Counted from the stretch's first letter, positions 34,626 to 44,279 are shown. The stretch is 64,000 bases of DNA from CAJCIT01 sp963771305 (GCA_963771305.1 CAVYTS010000010.1:1-64000), one strand, 5' to 3'. Notes: generated by a model not told the origin, from the sequence alone. Numbers and translations are program-made.

Positions 34626-35114
34626 ATGGGACACGATATTGAAGTTCTCGAGTGCCGACCTCAAGTCGGCGAAGTCGAAGGGGCCGATGGGCGGCCACCG
34701 AAGGTAGCTACTGGGCATCCCAGCGGCGCACCGCCGCAGCCGGCTCAAGATGCAAATGAGGTTCACCGTGTGCTGAAGGAACGACTCAGAGAAGTGTCGG
34801 CTACCGACTCTCACAGGGCGGAAATTGTCATCGCCGATGCTGGCGACGAGTTTGACAGACTTCAACAGCAACTGAGCCGGGAAGTTGCGGTTTGCACTTT
34901 GGAAAGACAGTCACAGTTGTTGAAGGAAATCCAGGCAGCCTTGCGACGCCTCGACGAAGGCTCTTACGGACTGTGCTTGGGCTGTGAGAAGCCGATTCCT
35001 CAAAAGCGACTCGCGGCGCTTCCATGGGCCGCTCACTGCGTTGTTTGCCAAGAAGCCCTGGATCTCGAACAGGTCGCGAGAAGCGGAGACAACCGCGATA
35101 GCCTCGCGTTGTAG
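34626..35114 (+). CDS. DksA/TraR-type zinc-finger protein
   Basis: 162 residues. The C-terminal half has the DksA/TraR C4 zinc finger, Cys117-x2-Cys120 and Cys138-x2-Cys141, in 'LDEGSYGLCLGCEKPIPQKRLAALPWAAHCVVCQEA'. A helical coiled segment precedes it ('RAEIVIADAGDEFDRLQQQLSREVAVCTLERQSQLLKEIQAALRR'). DksA-type proteins bind the RNA polymerase secondary channel and tune stress transcription. The N-terminal 45 residues are Pro-rich and not conserved, so the true start may be internal (for example near 34700). Confidence 0.85.
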   Translation: MGHDIEVLECRPQVGEVEGADGRPPKVATGHPSGAPPQPAQDANEVHRVLKERLREVSATDSHRAEIVIADAGDEFDRLQQQLSREVAVCTLERQSQLLKEIQAALRRLDEGSYGLCLGCEKPIPQKRLAALPWAAHCVVCQEALDLEQVARSGDNRDSLAL

Positions 35115-35344
35115 GCAAAGCCGCTGAACTCAGCCACTCCGTTGGAACGGGCGGCACGATCCTAGCAGCCAGGCCGCGTTGGGTACTTCTGACTTGTTGC
35201 GATATTGGGTCAGCGCCGTTCTTCGTTTCAAAACTCCTGGTCTAGCGCTGGATTGATCGGCCCTCGCTGATTCCGTACGCCGAGCGAAGGGGGATGATCA
35301 CCTGATATCGGCCGCTTTGTCGGCGCGATCAACCCGTTTCGTGG

Positions 35345-36025
35345 TTATTGCGGGGTAGCCCAATAGCCTCGCTTTGCGCTCACCGCCGCCTGATTATCAC
35401 GCACTCTAACTTCGATCTTACGGAATTTTCCGTCTTGCGCCTCATTAGTGGGCACATAAGCCAGCATGTAGTACTCTCGTCCGTCCGCAAACGCTTTCTT
35501 CAATCCGGTAAGCAGGTCGTTACTGTTTCGAAACGCTGTGCCGCCTGTAGCCGCGGCAATTTCCGAAAGCGTGAGCCCCTCGTCAGTCCCTATGTCGTTC
35601 AACACACGGTCCACTTGTTGCGCCACCGATAGATTCATGCTTCGCGACGCGTCGAGTCCCGGCGATGTGTACAGCCCACGCGAGTCGATTGTGTAGATCG
35701 GCACGTTTCCCTTCACCGCCAGTTTGAAGATTGGCTCGATGGCATCCTGCATTCTGTCGAGCGTAAGCGTCGACCGGAATTCCGGGAAGTACGCCTCGAG
35801 GAGCCCAAACGGGATCTCTCCAGGCGCGAGCAAGAAACCATCGGAGATCAGGACGAGGGTGCGCCGCCCGCTGCCAAGCGCCAGTTTCTGGACTATGGAA
35901 CGGAATTGAGCCAGGAATTGCGCGGTGCTGATCCTCTCGTGTTCAGCGAGCTCGTTTGCTTGCGGAAGCAGCATTTGTTTCCGGGTTGCGCAATTTGGAT
36001 CACCTCCGTCGCACGCCGCCCGCAC
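35345..36025 (-). pseudogene. VWFA/TPR gene, 3' part after a frameshift
   Basis: The frame carries the C-terminal half of a VWFA-related acidobacterial protein: 'GSGRRTLVLISDGFLLAPGEIPFGLLEAYFPEF', 'GNVPIYTIDSRGLYTSPGLDASRS', 'LTLSEIAAATGGTAFRNSNDLLTGLKKAFADGREYYMLAYVPTN', 'FRKIEVRVRDNQAAVSAKRGYWA'. The first ATG is not at a domain start. Reading back past it in the same frame gives good coding (ELDAIWNLSHFEGELQEV), which belongs in sequence after the 35893-37086 ORF. It is the downstream half of one gene broken by a frameshift near 36085. Confidence 0.75.
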
Positions 36026-37104
36026 CTCTTGCAGTTCCCCTTCAAAATGAGAGAGATTCCAAATTGCGTCGAGCTCTTCTGGCCCTGCTGAAGGGCTTTC
36101 TGGAAACGATTCCCCCCAAGTGTTGCCAGAACACTCGCCGGGTCGGAAGTGGGGGTTTGAACGGTCTCTACGGCCAGCCCCAGCGCAAGGACCACGTACT
36201 CCGAATTCCCGGCCTGCTCTTGCCGAAACAGTTTCTGCAGCGCTTCGCGAACATGTACGGCGTTTGCGAAGGCACCGTGCGTAGTATCGAAACAGATTAC
36301 GTATGTGGGGCGCTTTGCCAGAGCCTCTGGCGAGCCGTCCGCCGTGGGTTGTATTCCAACATTCGGGCTCGCGGGTGCGGAGACATCCGCCCGCTCACTC
36401 GAGAACGCCGTGATCTTTTGTTCTGCTCCGTCTTCAAAAACCTTGAAATCGGTCTTCGCCAAGCCAACCACATGGTGCCCATCTTTATCGGTCACCACCA
36501 CTGGAACCAGCACCTGGCGTACATCCACTCTGATAGTCGGCTCGCCCGCCACGGGAGGCATGCGCGCCTCCGCGGCGATGTTTTCACTCTTCAGCGTCCT
36601 CATCGCCTGGTCGAGATTTGCCCGCATTTTCGCGTTCCCAGGCTCCAAGCGCAACGCCTCTTGAAACTCCGTCACCGCTCCGGGCTTGTCCCCGCTCTCA
36701 AAAAGCACTGCACCAAGCTGGTTATGCGCCGCCGCCAGACCGGGAGATTGATTCACCGTTTCACGAAACTTGGTCTCTGCCCCCGCCAAATCGTGCGTAC
36801 CATACAGTGCCACTCCCAGGTAATAGCCCGGCTCAACCCGTTCCGGCAATCGCTTTGTCGCTTCACGCAAAGGAGCCACCGCATCCCCTGGCTTCCCTGC
36901 TTCCAGAGCCGCTACTCCCGTGAGAAGCACCTCGATCCCATCGGCTTCCGCGTCCAATTCTTTAGCCGCCTCTCCCGTATCTTTCCTCCGTTGGGTGGCG
37001 TCCGCATCGTTTTCGAATCGCTCCGCGCGATAATTCGAAAACCGGTGAACGCTACGCAACTCTCCCGCGGCAAACCGTAAGTCCACCGTCGCGCTCGATG
37101 GCAG
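35893..37104 (-). pseudogene. VWFA/TPR gene, middle part (between a nonsense codon and a frameshift)
   Basis: Contains TPR repeats ('AALEAGKPGDAVAPLREATKRLPERVEPGYYLGVALYGTHDLAGAETKFRETVNQSPGLAAAHNQLGAVLFESGDKPGAVTEFQEALRLEPGN') and the start of a VWFA-related domain ('RVDVRQVLVPVVVTDKDGHHVVGLAKTDFKVFEDGAEQKITAFSSE', 'PTYVICFDTTHGAFANAVHVREALQKLF'). There is no signal peptide at the first start codon (GTG 37086). The frame is open right up to the TGA of the upstream ORF and continues it ('...FETTL-stop-LPSSATVDLRFAAGELRSVHRFSNY'), so the upstream ORF is its missing N-terminus. Near 36085 it runs out of frame. Confidence 0.75.
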
Positions 37105-37788
37105 TCACAGCGTCGTTTCGAAGGCTGAAAAGCTCACCGGCACAAAGCGGACATCCCGGCTAAAGCCGTCAAATGCCTCTCCCTTCGGATGTTCTAAAGC
37201 ATCCGTCCGGAAACGCAGGATTCGCTTTGTTGCCTCATCGATCCATACAAGACCTTGTCTTGTTCCGTCCCGTTTGGCGAAGGCCACGACGAGACTTCGC
37301 CCACCTGCTTCCTTAAGACTCCCGAGGTACCGAAAACGGGACTCCTTTTGACTCTCAGGCAACAGGTCGCCCAGCATGTCAAGGAAATGCCCTGATATCA
37401 GAAAGGCGCTCTTCTGGCTCGGGAGCGCCGTTTGGTTACCTAGCGTCTGTCTTCGTAACTCTACGAAGGGACGCGTCTCGACCACGTACTGGAACTTGTC
37501 CTCATGCTCTTTCCACATCATGTGCGTGCTGTCGAAGCGCATCTCGTGCACGTCTTCTCTAATGGAGACGTTTATGAACTTCGCAAGCATGCTCTCTAAT
37601 TGCTGCCCTGTTGCCAGCAGCAGAGGATCCAACTTGCCTTGATCAGATTCAAACGCAAGCCCGCTCAATTCCGGCGCCGCCTTAATCATCTCGGATCGGC
37701 TACAATCGACAAACGGCTGATCGGGCACGACGCCAGCGCACGCAGCCAGCGTGATGCTCGCCACGAAGAGTGGGGTGTTTATCTTCAT
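37105..37788 (-). CDS. Secreted protein, 5' part of the broken VWFA/TPR gene
   Basis: 227 residues with a signal peptide (PLFVASITLAACAG; a lipobox-like Cys is possible). Conserved features: 'FVDCSRSEMIKAAPELSGLAFESDQGKLDPLLLATGQQLESMLAKFINVSIREDV', 'RSLVVAFAKRDGTRQGLVWIDEATKRILRFRTDA', ending 'RFVPVSFSAFETTL' then TGA. In related proteins the next residue is Trp followed by 'LPS.ATV', which is exactly what the downstream frame encodes, so TGA (37105-37107) most simply replaces TGG. As it stands it would make a secreted truncated protein of unknown function. Confidence 0.7.
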   Translation of the reverse strand: MKINTPLFVASITLAACAGVVPDQPFVDCSRSEMIKAAPELSGLAFESDQGKLDPLLLATGQQLESMLAKFINVSIREDVHEMRFDSTHMMWKEHEDKFQYVVETRPFVELRRQTLGNQTALPSQKSAFLISGHFLDMLGDLLPESQKESRFRYLGSLKEAGGRSLVVAFAKRDGTRQGLVWIDEATKRILRFRTDALEHPKGEAFDGFSRDVRFVPVSFSAFETTL

Positions 37789-37904
37789 TGCTCTGCACCG
37801 AGAGGGCTACAACCAGCAAGGCTCCCTATACCGCGATCAACTCTCTGGCGCCTAAACTTCTCAGTGCGATAGTACTGTAGTGACGGTCGCCCGGCAGCCA
37901 CCCT

Positions 37905-38510
37905 CTAAAACCCGCCACCAAGGCCGTATTGAACATAGTCGGAATACTCCTGGATAACCTCTGGATCTTCCGCAAAGTGTTCACGCAAGATCCAAATCCC
38001 TTCGGAGTTCGCCAAGAAGATGAGCCGGCGGTGGTTATCGGTGGTGATTGCGGTGACGCCCTGGAACTCTCGCGCAATCTTTGGGTGCGAAGGATCCGTA
38101 AAGTTCATAATTCGCACGACCGCCGGACTGGCGGGCTTAGATGGCGCTTGCCGGTCTACCGCGAGCCCCGCCATGCCGGCAACCGCAATCAGATTTCCAG
38201 ACGAATCATCAGCCGGGTACGCCAGAACATCCACAACGGTGGGATCTGACGCCTTCGTCACATTGATCAACGTCAGCGCTTTGCCCGGTCTATGCTCGGC
38301 GTAGAGATAGAAACTGCTGAAGTGCTGGGTGGGAAGCAGCTGGGTAGTGGGTCCCGCGATAGCAATGTGGCCTATGACCTGAATTTCGTCACGTGTGGCG
38401 TCTTCATTTGCTTTCTGGTGATGCCGCTCGGAAGCGTAGATCGTTGAAATTGACACGACTAAAGCCGCGAACAGAAGTGGGGTAGACAATTGATTAACGT
38501 GCAGTCGCAT
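37905..38510 (-). CDS. Secreted protein of unknown function
   Basis: About 201 residues; ATG 38510 is chosen for the AGAGGT RBS and because it begins a signal peptide (TPLLFAALVVSISTIYA). The body has propeller-like strand pairs ('LTLINVTKASDPTVVDVLAYPAD', 'VRIMNFTDPSHPKIAREFQGVTAITTDNHRRLIFLANSEGIWILRE') reminiscent of LVIVD-repeat proteins. It ends in a Gly-rich tail. No function can be assigned. Confidence 0.65.
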   Translation of the reverse strand: MRLHVNQLSTPLLFAALVVSISTIYASERHHQKANEDATRDEIQVIGHIAIAGPTTQLLPTQHFSSFYLYAEHRPGKALTLINVTKASDPTVVDVLAYPADDSSGNLIAVAGMAGLAVDRQAPSKPASPAVVRIMNFTDPSHPKIAREFQGVTAITTDNHRRLIFLANSEGIWILREHFAEDPEVIQEYSDYVQYGLGGGF

Positions 38511-38663
38511 TTGGATACCTCTCCAGTTCAACGTTCCTACCACCTCGGTCAAAAGAGAATACTGCCCGGACTGCATTTCTGTCGCGAGCGGCACAGTAGA
38601 AGCATGGGTCCTCGTGTCGAGGGTCAGGCTCCCGCAAGGAAATCTGGCCCCACAGCTTTTCCC

Positions 38664-39074
38664 TCAGAAATCGTTATTCAGTTCAGTGGCTTGAATTGCC
38701 AAGGCCCGCACCGCAGAGAGAGGTTCGGATAATTCTTTAGCCAACTTATGACGCGCCTGAAGGTACTTCGGTACGTTATACGAGATCCAGACCTGGCCGC
38801 TCGCGTCTTCCCACACCAGCGCCTTCAAAGGAAGGTCGATAGCGATACTAGGTGCCGCAAGCATTAACGGCGTGCCGGCGTGAGGATTTCCGAATACCAG
38901 CAGTTTGGTTGGAGGCATGTGCAGGCCGGCCTTCGCAGCCTCCCCGCCGTGGTCAATGAGTGCAAATAACTTAACCCCTTTCGACTCGAGGAGACTTTCG
39001 AAGTTCTCGACTGTCTGATCCACCGAATGGCGGCTCGCGACATTCACTAGACCGCCTTTGAAATCCATGGTCAT
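38664..39074 (-). CDS. DUF302 protein
   Basis: About 136 residues from ATG 39074 (GGAAAG upstream). The DUF302 pattern is clear: 'GLVNVASRHSVDQTVENFESLLESKGVKLFALIDHGGEAAKAGLHMPPTKLLVFGNPHAGTPLMLAAPSIAIDLPLKALVWEDASGQVWISYNVPKYL'. Function of the family is unknown. Its 5' end overlaps the 3' end of the DUF202 gene by about 100 bp on the same strand. Confidence 0.85.
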   Translation of the reverse strand: MTMDFKGGLVNVASRHSVDQTVENFESLLESKGVKLFALIDHGGEAAKAGLHMPPTKLLVFGNPHAGTPLMLAAPSIAIDLPLKALVWEDASGQVWISYNVPKYLQARHKLAKELSEPLSAVRALAIQATELNNDF

Positions 39075-39495
39075 TGGAGTTTCTTTCCGCTGTCTCAACG
39101 TACCATTTCTCGGGCTGCCGCACCGACACCAGATAGACTGCCATCACTAGTCCGAACAGGGCCAAGGTCACTGCGAGTGTTACGGCCACCATGGACGATG
39201 GCTTAAAGTTCGCTTCGCCTCGATTCAAGCCTTGAACTAGCCTTAAGTGGTTCCGCGCACTCACAAGATTCACAACAACACCGAGCACAATGAGGGCCGT
39301 GCCAATCCAAAAGGATGGTCCCGCAGGTCGAATCTGAGAGTTCTCCGCGCTCAGCAGCAAGGCCTGAAGAAACAATCCGAACCGGGCCACAACAAAGCCG
39401 AAACCCATCAGGGCGAGACCGGTGCGAATCCAGGCGAGAAAGGTTCTCTCGGCCGCCAAGTAGTCTGAAAGTGACGCCTTTGTCGAGTCTGCCAC
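38971..39495 (-). CDS. DUF202/YidH-family membrane protein with extended tail
   Basis: The first 130 residues are a typical YidH-like DUF202 protein: 'LAAERTFLAWIRTGLALMGFGFVVARFG', 'PSFWIGTALIVLGVVVNLVSARNHLRLVQGL', and the third helix 'MVAVTLAVTLALFGLVMAVYLV'. Family members end soon after. Here the frame runs about 40 residues further (from 'RQPEKWY') through the DUF302 start region, an unusual tail with no domain. A lost stop codon or a frameshift near the normal end is likely. Confidence 0.82.
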   Translation of the reverse strand: MADSTKASLSDYLAAERTFLAWIRTGLALMGFGFVVARFGLFLQALLLSAENSQIRPAGPSFWIGTALIVLGVVVNLVSARNHLRLVQGLNRGEANFKPSSMVAVTLAVTLALFGLVMAVYLVSVRQPEKWYVETAERNSNDHGFQRRSSECREPPFGGSDSRELRKSPRVERG

Positions 39496-39750
39496 CGGTT
39501 ATTCCGCCCCAGCTCCTCATAGATCGGCACTTGCTCCATCCCTTTTGCCGGGCAGGTGCTAGAGGCTCTTTTCGCCTCTTTCGGCAAGCTTACCCTGGAA
39601 ATCCGGCGGCCATCACACGCACTTTCCACAGCGGCTTCAAACTCGAGTTGCTTCCAGAGTCCGCCGCTGCCTTCTCTTCGGCGGTCTCATCCGGCGGCTT
39701 CTTACGGGCCTTGTCGTGCGGTGACACCATGTCGGCCTGTCCTTGCTCGG

Positions 39751-40845
39751 CTACCGATGACCGCCAGCCCCACCGCCGTGGAACCCGCCACCTCCTCCAA
39801 ATCCGCCGCCGTGGAATCCACCGCCCCCGCCGCCATGGAAGCCACTAGTTCCGCCGCCACGAAATCCGCCTGCCTTGGCGGTCGCTCCGCCGCCGCGGCC
39901 ATGCCAGCCAGTGCCCGGGCGGCCCCACCCGGCGTGTCCGCCCCATCCATAGTGACCGCCATAGTAACGGCCGCCGTAATAGCCGCCGCCGAAGTATCCA
40001 AAGCCAAAGTAGCCCGGCCCATAGAAACCCCAGCCGAATGGGCTATAAAGAGCGTCTGCGTAAGGCCAAAAGCCATAAAAGTCCCAGGCCGGATCCCAGT
40101 ACCAGCCGGGGCCCGCAGTCGCGTAGTAGTTTGCGTTGCTGGCGGCGTTAGTACTGGCCTGTGCTTCGTCCTCGCTCCGGGCTTTGCTCCAAACGTAGAG
40201 GGGCTGGGCTTCGACTGTCTTTATCGGAAGGCCCCGTTTCTTGAGCGGATGGTTACTGGCGAGCAGCACTTGGTCGTGCTTGCCAAGCGTGACCGTCCCT
40301 CCCGCCTCCTGAATCGTCGCTTTGCCGTCCAAAACCATCACAGCTTGCTGCGCAGCGTCGAATTGGTAGAGTCCATTCTTTTCGATGAAGGCTGTGGTGC
40401 CGTTCATCACAATCGAGAGATTCGTGCCCGTTATCAGCTGGTCGACTTCGAGAATGGCCGAGCCGCGCACGAGTTGGATCTGCGTAGCAGCAAGACCGGC
40501 GGAAAGTATTCGGACCTCGCTATTGTTCCCAACGCGAAAGAATGCGCCGGGTGTGAGCAGCACTTCCACGTACCCCTCACCGGTATTGAGTGTGTGTCCA
40601 GGCGTTAGTCTTGCGGCCCCCACCGATTGCCGCGAAAGTTCTTGGCCGTCCAGCGAAACTTGACCCTCAACGTAGTTGATGGTTCCCGGGCCGACTGGCT
40701 CCGAGATTCCAGCTGGATTATTGGGATTGGGCGGTCCTTGCATTGGTGCTCCAGTGACACCCGTGTTCGGTATTTGTGCGAAGCCCAAGGCCGCGGAAGC
40801 AAGCAGAACCGCTAACGCCCGCATGCCGATCTTTTGCCCTTTCAT
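39751..40845 (-). CDS. FecR-domain secreted protein with Gly/His-rich C-terminus
   Basis: 364 residues; RBS CAGGTGA 7 nt before ATG 40845; signal peptide (ALAVLLASAALGFAQ). A FecR-like beta domain follows ('PGTINYVEGQVSLDGQELSRQSVGAARLTPGHTLNTGEGYVEVLLTPGAFFRVGNNSEVRIL', 'TQIQLVRGSAILEVDQL'). A Trp/Tyr-rich stretch ('YYATAGPGWYWDPAWDFYGFWPYADALYSPFGWGFYGPGYFGFGYFGGGYYGG') comes next, and the end is 'GGGFHGGG' repeats. The repeats suggest a flexible surface or metal-binding tail (many His); this is inference. No partner FecA/FecI genes nearby. Confidence 0.82.
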   Translation of the reverse strand: MKGQKIGMRALAVLLASAALGFAQIPNTGVTGAPMQGPPNPNNPAGISEPVGPGTINYVEGQVSLDGQELSRQSVGAARLTPGHTLNTGEGYVEVLLTPGAFFRVGNNSEVRILSAGLAATQIQLVRGSAILEVDQLITGTNLSIVMNGTTAFIEKNGLYQFDAAQQAVMVLDGKATIQEAGGTVTLGKHDQVLLASNHPLKKRGLPIKTVEAQPLYVWSKARSEDEAQASTNAASNANYYATAGPGWYWDPAWDFYGFWPYADALYSPFGWGFYGPGYFGFGYFGGGYYGGRYYGGHYGWGGHAGWGRPGTGWHGRGGGATAKAGGFRGGGTSGFHGGGGGGFHGGGFGGGGGFHGGGAGGHR

Positions 40846-41290
40846 TTTTGTTCACCTGCATATTGGACGAGGAACAATTCAAGTGGGTCGCAGGGGGCGC
40901 ACAGTAGAAATCGGTGATTCTTTTACTAGAAAGGAAGCGGGGAGGCACCAGCCGGCAAAGGCCGCTGACAATGGAAATAACTCTGTCAGTAAACGCCCGG
41001 TTTGTGGAGTCAGAAACGCCGCGTTTCCGATCAATCCTGGCCTGCAACCATCCCGGTTCCTTTGCTGGTCCCTTGGGGACAAGGCGTTCACATTCCAGCT
41101 CCGCCAAAACGACTCGGTATGCTACTCGGAGAACGCCATTGACGAAAGCGCCTGGCGCAGAAGGCGAGGCTCGAGTAATTAGGAACGGCAGCGGCCTCAA
41201 AAAAATAGCCAAAGCGCTACGTTCGCAACCACCTTCAAAAACATAAAAGCCGCCTTACGGCGATTTATCGCGTTGCAGCACTGTTTATTG
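40846..41290. other. Intergenic, no supported gene
   Basis: About 445 bp between two minus-strand genes. Short frames exist on the plus strand but show no domain, signal peptide or RBS. It presumably holds the promoter of the fecR-like gene. Confidence 0.4.
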
Positions 41291-42562
41291 CTATTTCGAA
41301 TTCGGGTCGCCAGTCAGCCAGGTGGACGTATATCCTGCGGGAACTACGATATTGGCATCCGCGGAGTCGCTGCCAAAGGGAATCGCACGATCCCATGTCT
41401 GATCGCTCATAGTAGCGAACGGACAACGATGCAGGGAGTCTAGCGCTTGTCCGCAAGTCAATCGGGCACGGATCGCCGAAACGACACCATTCGCTTCAAT
41501 CGTGTCGAAATCCATCCAAATCAGGAAAAAGTATCGCCCTCCGGGAGCGACGACATGCGCCGTGGGGTCGCTGTACTCCAGCCTCTGCAGGTGGTGTTCC
41601 ATGCGCATAATCCGGCCGCTTAAAGTTGCACCCGCAGGTACCTGCATTTTCGACGATGGCCCCAGCATCGTTTCTGCAAGTCTTGCCCGAATCACGTCCC
41701 CCACGGCGGCAGTTGAGGTATCGATAGGTGTAACCAACGCCAGCTTGAATGGGACCGCCCATGTACGCGGAAACAGTGCGGGGAGCGACTGCTCGGGGAC
41801 GTTCTCGCTTGCCTCACGGCAGTCCGAAAACGTCGTTACCCATTCCGTTTCGCTGGTGTCACGGTGTAAGTCGTGGGTCCGAACCGTGCTCGGAAGGAGC
41901 AATCCCTCGCCCCCGGGTGGATAGTCCATCGTTGTGCTCGATTCGCACATCGACGTTTCCGCTAGTTGCTCATCGGTTTCGATCGTCAGCCGCTTGAGTT
42001 CGAGCGACGCCGGGTCAATTGACAGGGTGCCCTCGTAACCCGTCTCGCGCCACTCGGAGCCGGCTTTGATGAGGTAACTGCTGGCGCCAGCCGGAACGCG
42101 AAAACCGAATTCGAGGTTCTTGCCGTTTTGACGGAGGAGCCGAAAGCGGACGAGCGGATTAGCGAAAACTGCGCCGAGATGGGCACCCAGCGCGCCCGTG
42201 CCGATGTCTCCGGATTGCACGACCTGTTCGACATTGCGCGAGAAACTGCCCGGCCCAGTCCACGAATAGATCTCACCTCCGCTCGTGAGAACCACCTTGA
42301 GTCGTAACCGATCGGTCTTCTCGAGTTGTAATTTGGTCCCCTTCTTTCTGTCCGCAGAGATCTGCTCGCAGGACCTTGGAGTTGCCAGCGGCAGGTGACG
42401 ACGGAAATAGCTGCGATCGATGGTTGCGATACATGCATACCCCAGCGGGGGCAACCGAGGGATCACTTTGTCGCGCATCTGTTCCAATACGTCAGCTGGA
42501 TCTGATGGGGACTGTGCATTCAGGAGCATCATGACGGCAACGCCGAGTCCCAAAACCTTCAT
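41291..42562 (-). CDS. Secreted paralog 1 of an unrecognised acidobacterial family
   Basis: 423 residues from ATG 42562, which overlaps the stop of the next paralog (ATGA). Signal peptide 'KVLGLGVAVMMLLNAQ'. Like its two neighbours it has an N-terminal 'VIPRLPPLGYACIATIDRSYF' element, a middle 'LRLKVVLTSGGEIYSWTGPGSFSRNVEQVVQSGDIGTGALGAHLGAVFANPLVRFRLLRQNGKNLEFGFRVP', a Cys-containing 'TSMCESSTTMDYP' and 'TFSDCREA' pair, and a C-terminal module 'FKLALVTPIDTSTAAVGDVIRARLAETMLGPSSKMQVPAGATLSGRIMRM'. I know of no function; the C-terminal module looks like a beta-barrel or carbohydrate/peptidoglycan-contact domain, which is a guess. Confidence 0.75.
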   Translation of the reverse strand: MKVLGLGVAVMMLLNAQSPSDPADVLEQMRDKVIPRLPPLGYACIATIDRSYFRRHLPLATPRSCEQISADRKKGTKLQLEKTDRLRLKVVLTSGGEIYSWTGPGSFSRNVEQVVQSGDIGTGALGAHLGAVFANPLVRFRLLRQNGKNLEFGFRVPAGASSYLIKAGSEWRETGYEGTLSIDPASLELKRLTIETDEQLAETSMCESSTTMDYPPGGEGLLLPSTVRTHDLHRDTSETEWVTTFSDCREASENVPEQSLPALFPRTWAVPFKLALVTPIDTSTAAVGDVIRARLAETMLGPSSKMQVPAGATLSGRIMRMEHHLQRLEYSDPTAHVVAPGGRYFFLIWMDFDTIEANGVVSAIRARLTCGQALDSLHRCPFATMSDQTWDRAIPFGSDSADANIVVPAGYTSTWLTGDPNSK

Positions 42563-43905
42563 GGTGCAACCGTTGTCCATTTGGATTGAAAGCCGGTTGG
42601 GATCACGTGCGCTCCGCTTTTGGCCGAAAACACGAAAAGACTCCTCGGTTCCATCGAAGCGGGTGGTGGCAGCGAAAATTCGGTTCCCCGAGTGACAAAC
42701 CCGCTGGGGTTCCGCTCTTCGGCCTTTATTTCGCGAGCCAAGCGGACCGAAAGCGGCGATACGGTGCCTTTAGTTTCGAGCGTATCGAACCGGATGGAAA
42801 TCAGAAATTCCGAGGTTTTCACCTCATGCCGCATTTCAAGAATCCTGCCTCGCGCAATCGCGTCTGCCGGCACCAGAACTTCTTTCGACCCCCGTGCACG
42901 AACGGAACGGACAACCCTCGCGGATACCGGATCGCCTGCAGCGGCTGTGCCTAGATCGATGGCCCCGACGAGTGCCAGGCTGAGGGACACACCCGGTGGA
43001 AGGGCTGTCCCGCGCTGTGGAGCTGTCTTGATCAATTCCACGGGCGTATCCTGATCGCCGAATCGAATGCTCGACTCAGTCGTATATTCGCGACACGCTG
43101 AAAACTTCGTCACGCTGTCAGTTTGGCCACCGTCAGTATCGAAAGTTTCGAGTTCGCTCCGCTGTGGGATTCGAAATTCGCCGTCGCCAATTTGCATGAG
43201 GTGGTAGTCGGTTGAGACTTTGGCCTGGCACATGCCCGTGTCGGCCGGAAGTGGGTCCGTTTTGATTACGAACCGTGCCAATTCCGCATTTGACACGTCG
43301 ATCTCAAACGAACCGCTGACTGCCGTGCGCTGCCATCCGCGGCTCCCCTTGACAGTGGTATGGCTAGCCTTCAGAGGCACGCGGAATGAGTATTCCAATA
43401 CTTCCCGGGGTCCGTCGGCCTTTGTCGTGCTGAATTTGATCTGTGCGCCCGGATTTGCAAAGACATCAAGAAGAGTCGTCCCGAAAGACCCCGTGCTAAG
43501 CGGACCGAAAGGAATCATCTGATCGAAGTCCCGCGTGTCGAAACGGCTCGCGCCCGGCCACGAATGGATTTCACTCTGTCCCGCTGCTGCGACTTCCACT
43601 CTTAATCGGTCCATCGCAGCCAGGGAGAGGTGGCGGGTGCCGTTCCCGCTGCACGCACTCGCCGGAGGATCCTCCGTCATCATATGGGGACTGTGTTTCT
43701 CCGGTGGCAGGACGTAGTATTTGCGCTCGATGGTTTCGAGGCAAGTGTACTTTGGCAGACTGCGGATCGAGTCGAGGGCCTTCTCTCTCGCCCGCGTCAG
43801 CAGAGCGGACGCATCTTCCGGGTGCCCAACTGTCGGGGGTGGCAATGTCTGTTCCAGGACGACGCGCGCAGCAGCGAGTGCCACGATGAGGGCGCGGTGA
43901 GACAT
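42559..43905 (-). CDS. Secreted paralog 2 of an unrecognised acidobacterial family
   Basis: 448 residues, signal peptide near the start (ALIVALAAARVVLEQ). Shared layout with its neighbours: 'ALDSIRSLPKYTCLETIERKYY' at the N-terminus, 'DRLRVEVAAAGQSEIHSWPGASRFDTRDFDQMIPFGPLSTGSFGTTLLDVFANPGAQIKFSTT', 'GMCQAKVSTDYHLMQIGDGEFRIPQRSELETF', 'FSACREYT', and the C-terminal 'LPPGVSLSLALVGAIDLGTAAAGDPVSARVVRSV'. The Cys-Leu-Glu-Thr at the front and the paired mid-chain Cys are conserved among the three, suggesting disulfides. Translationally coupled to paralog 1. Confidence 0.75.
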   Translation of the reverse strand: MSHRALIVALAAARVVLEQTLPPPTVGHPEDASALLTRAREKALDSIRSLPKYTCLETIERKYYVLPPEKHSPHMMTEDPPASACSGNGTRHLSLAAMDRLRVEVAAAGQSEIHSWPGASRFDTRDFDQMIPFGPLSTGSFGTTLLDVFANPGAQIKFSTTKADGPREVLEYSFRVPLKASHTTVKGSRGWQRTAVSGSFEIDVSNAELARFVIKTDPLPADTGMCQAKVSTDYHLMQIGDGEFRIPQRSELETFDTDGGQTDSVTKFSACREYTTESSIRFGDQDTPVELIKTAPQRGTALPPGVSLSLALVGAIDLGTAAAGDPVSARVVRSVRARGSKEVLVPADAIARGRILEMRHEVKTSEFLISIRFDTLETKGTVSPLSVRLAREIKAEERNPSGFVTRGTEFSLPPPASMEPRSLFVFSAKSGAHVIPTGFQSKWTTVAP

Positions 43906-44279
43906 TCTGCTTATCCGGCCAACCCATTATAAGTCGCGAATCGGCATTAGGTCCGCCGTGCGGCGGCACAAGGGTCTCGGTTACAGCTGAAACAGTTCGG
44001 CGGCACTAGGATCAGTGACACAGGCTTCAGAGACGGTGGCCGAAGTCCGATCCCGTTGCCAGTAAGTCAAACGCTGGAAGGCCACCCGGGCCTATGGCTA
44101 CTCGTAGATCGATTGCAACCCCAGGGTTCGACGCTCGACGTGACGGAAATGACGCAGCGGCTAAATTCTTCTTGAACGTAGGCGCCCGCTAGGCCACGAG
44201 TTGGCCGAGAGTTAGCGCACCACGCGCAGCTGCCAGCCTGACTGAATCTTGGCACCCGGGTTTGGACAACAGGTACGCT
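43906..44279. other. Intergenic, no supported gene
   Basis: About 374 bp between paralogs 2 and 3. No coding frame with a recognisable feature. It must carry the promoter of the paralog 2-1 pair. Confidence 0.4.
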
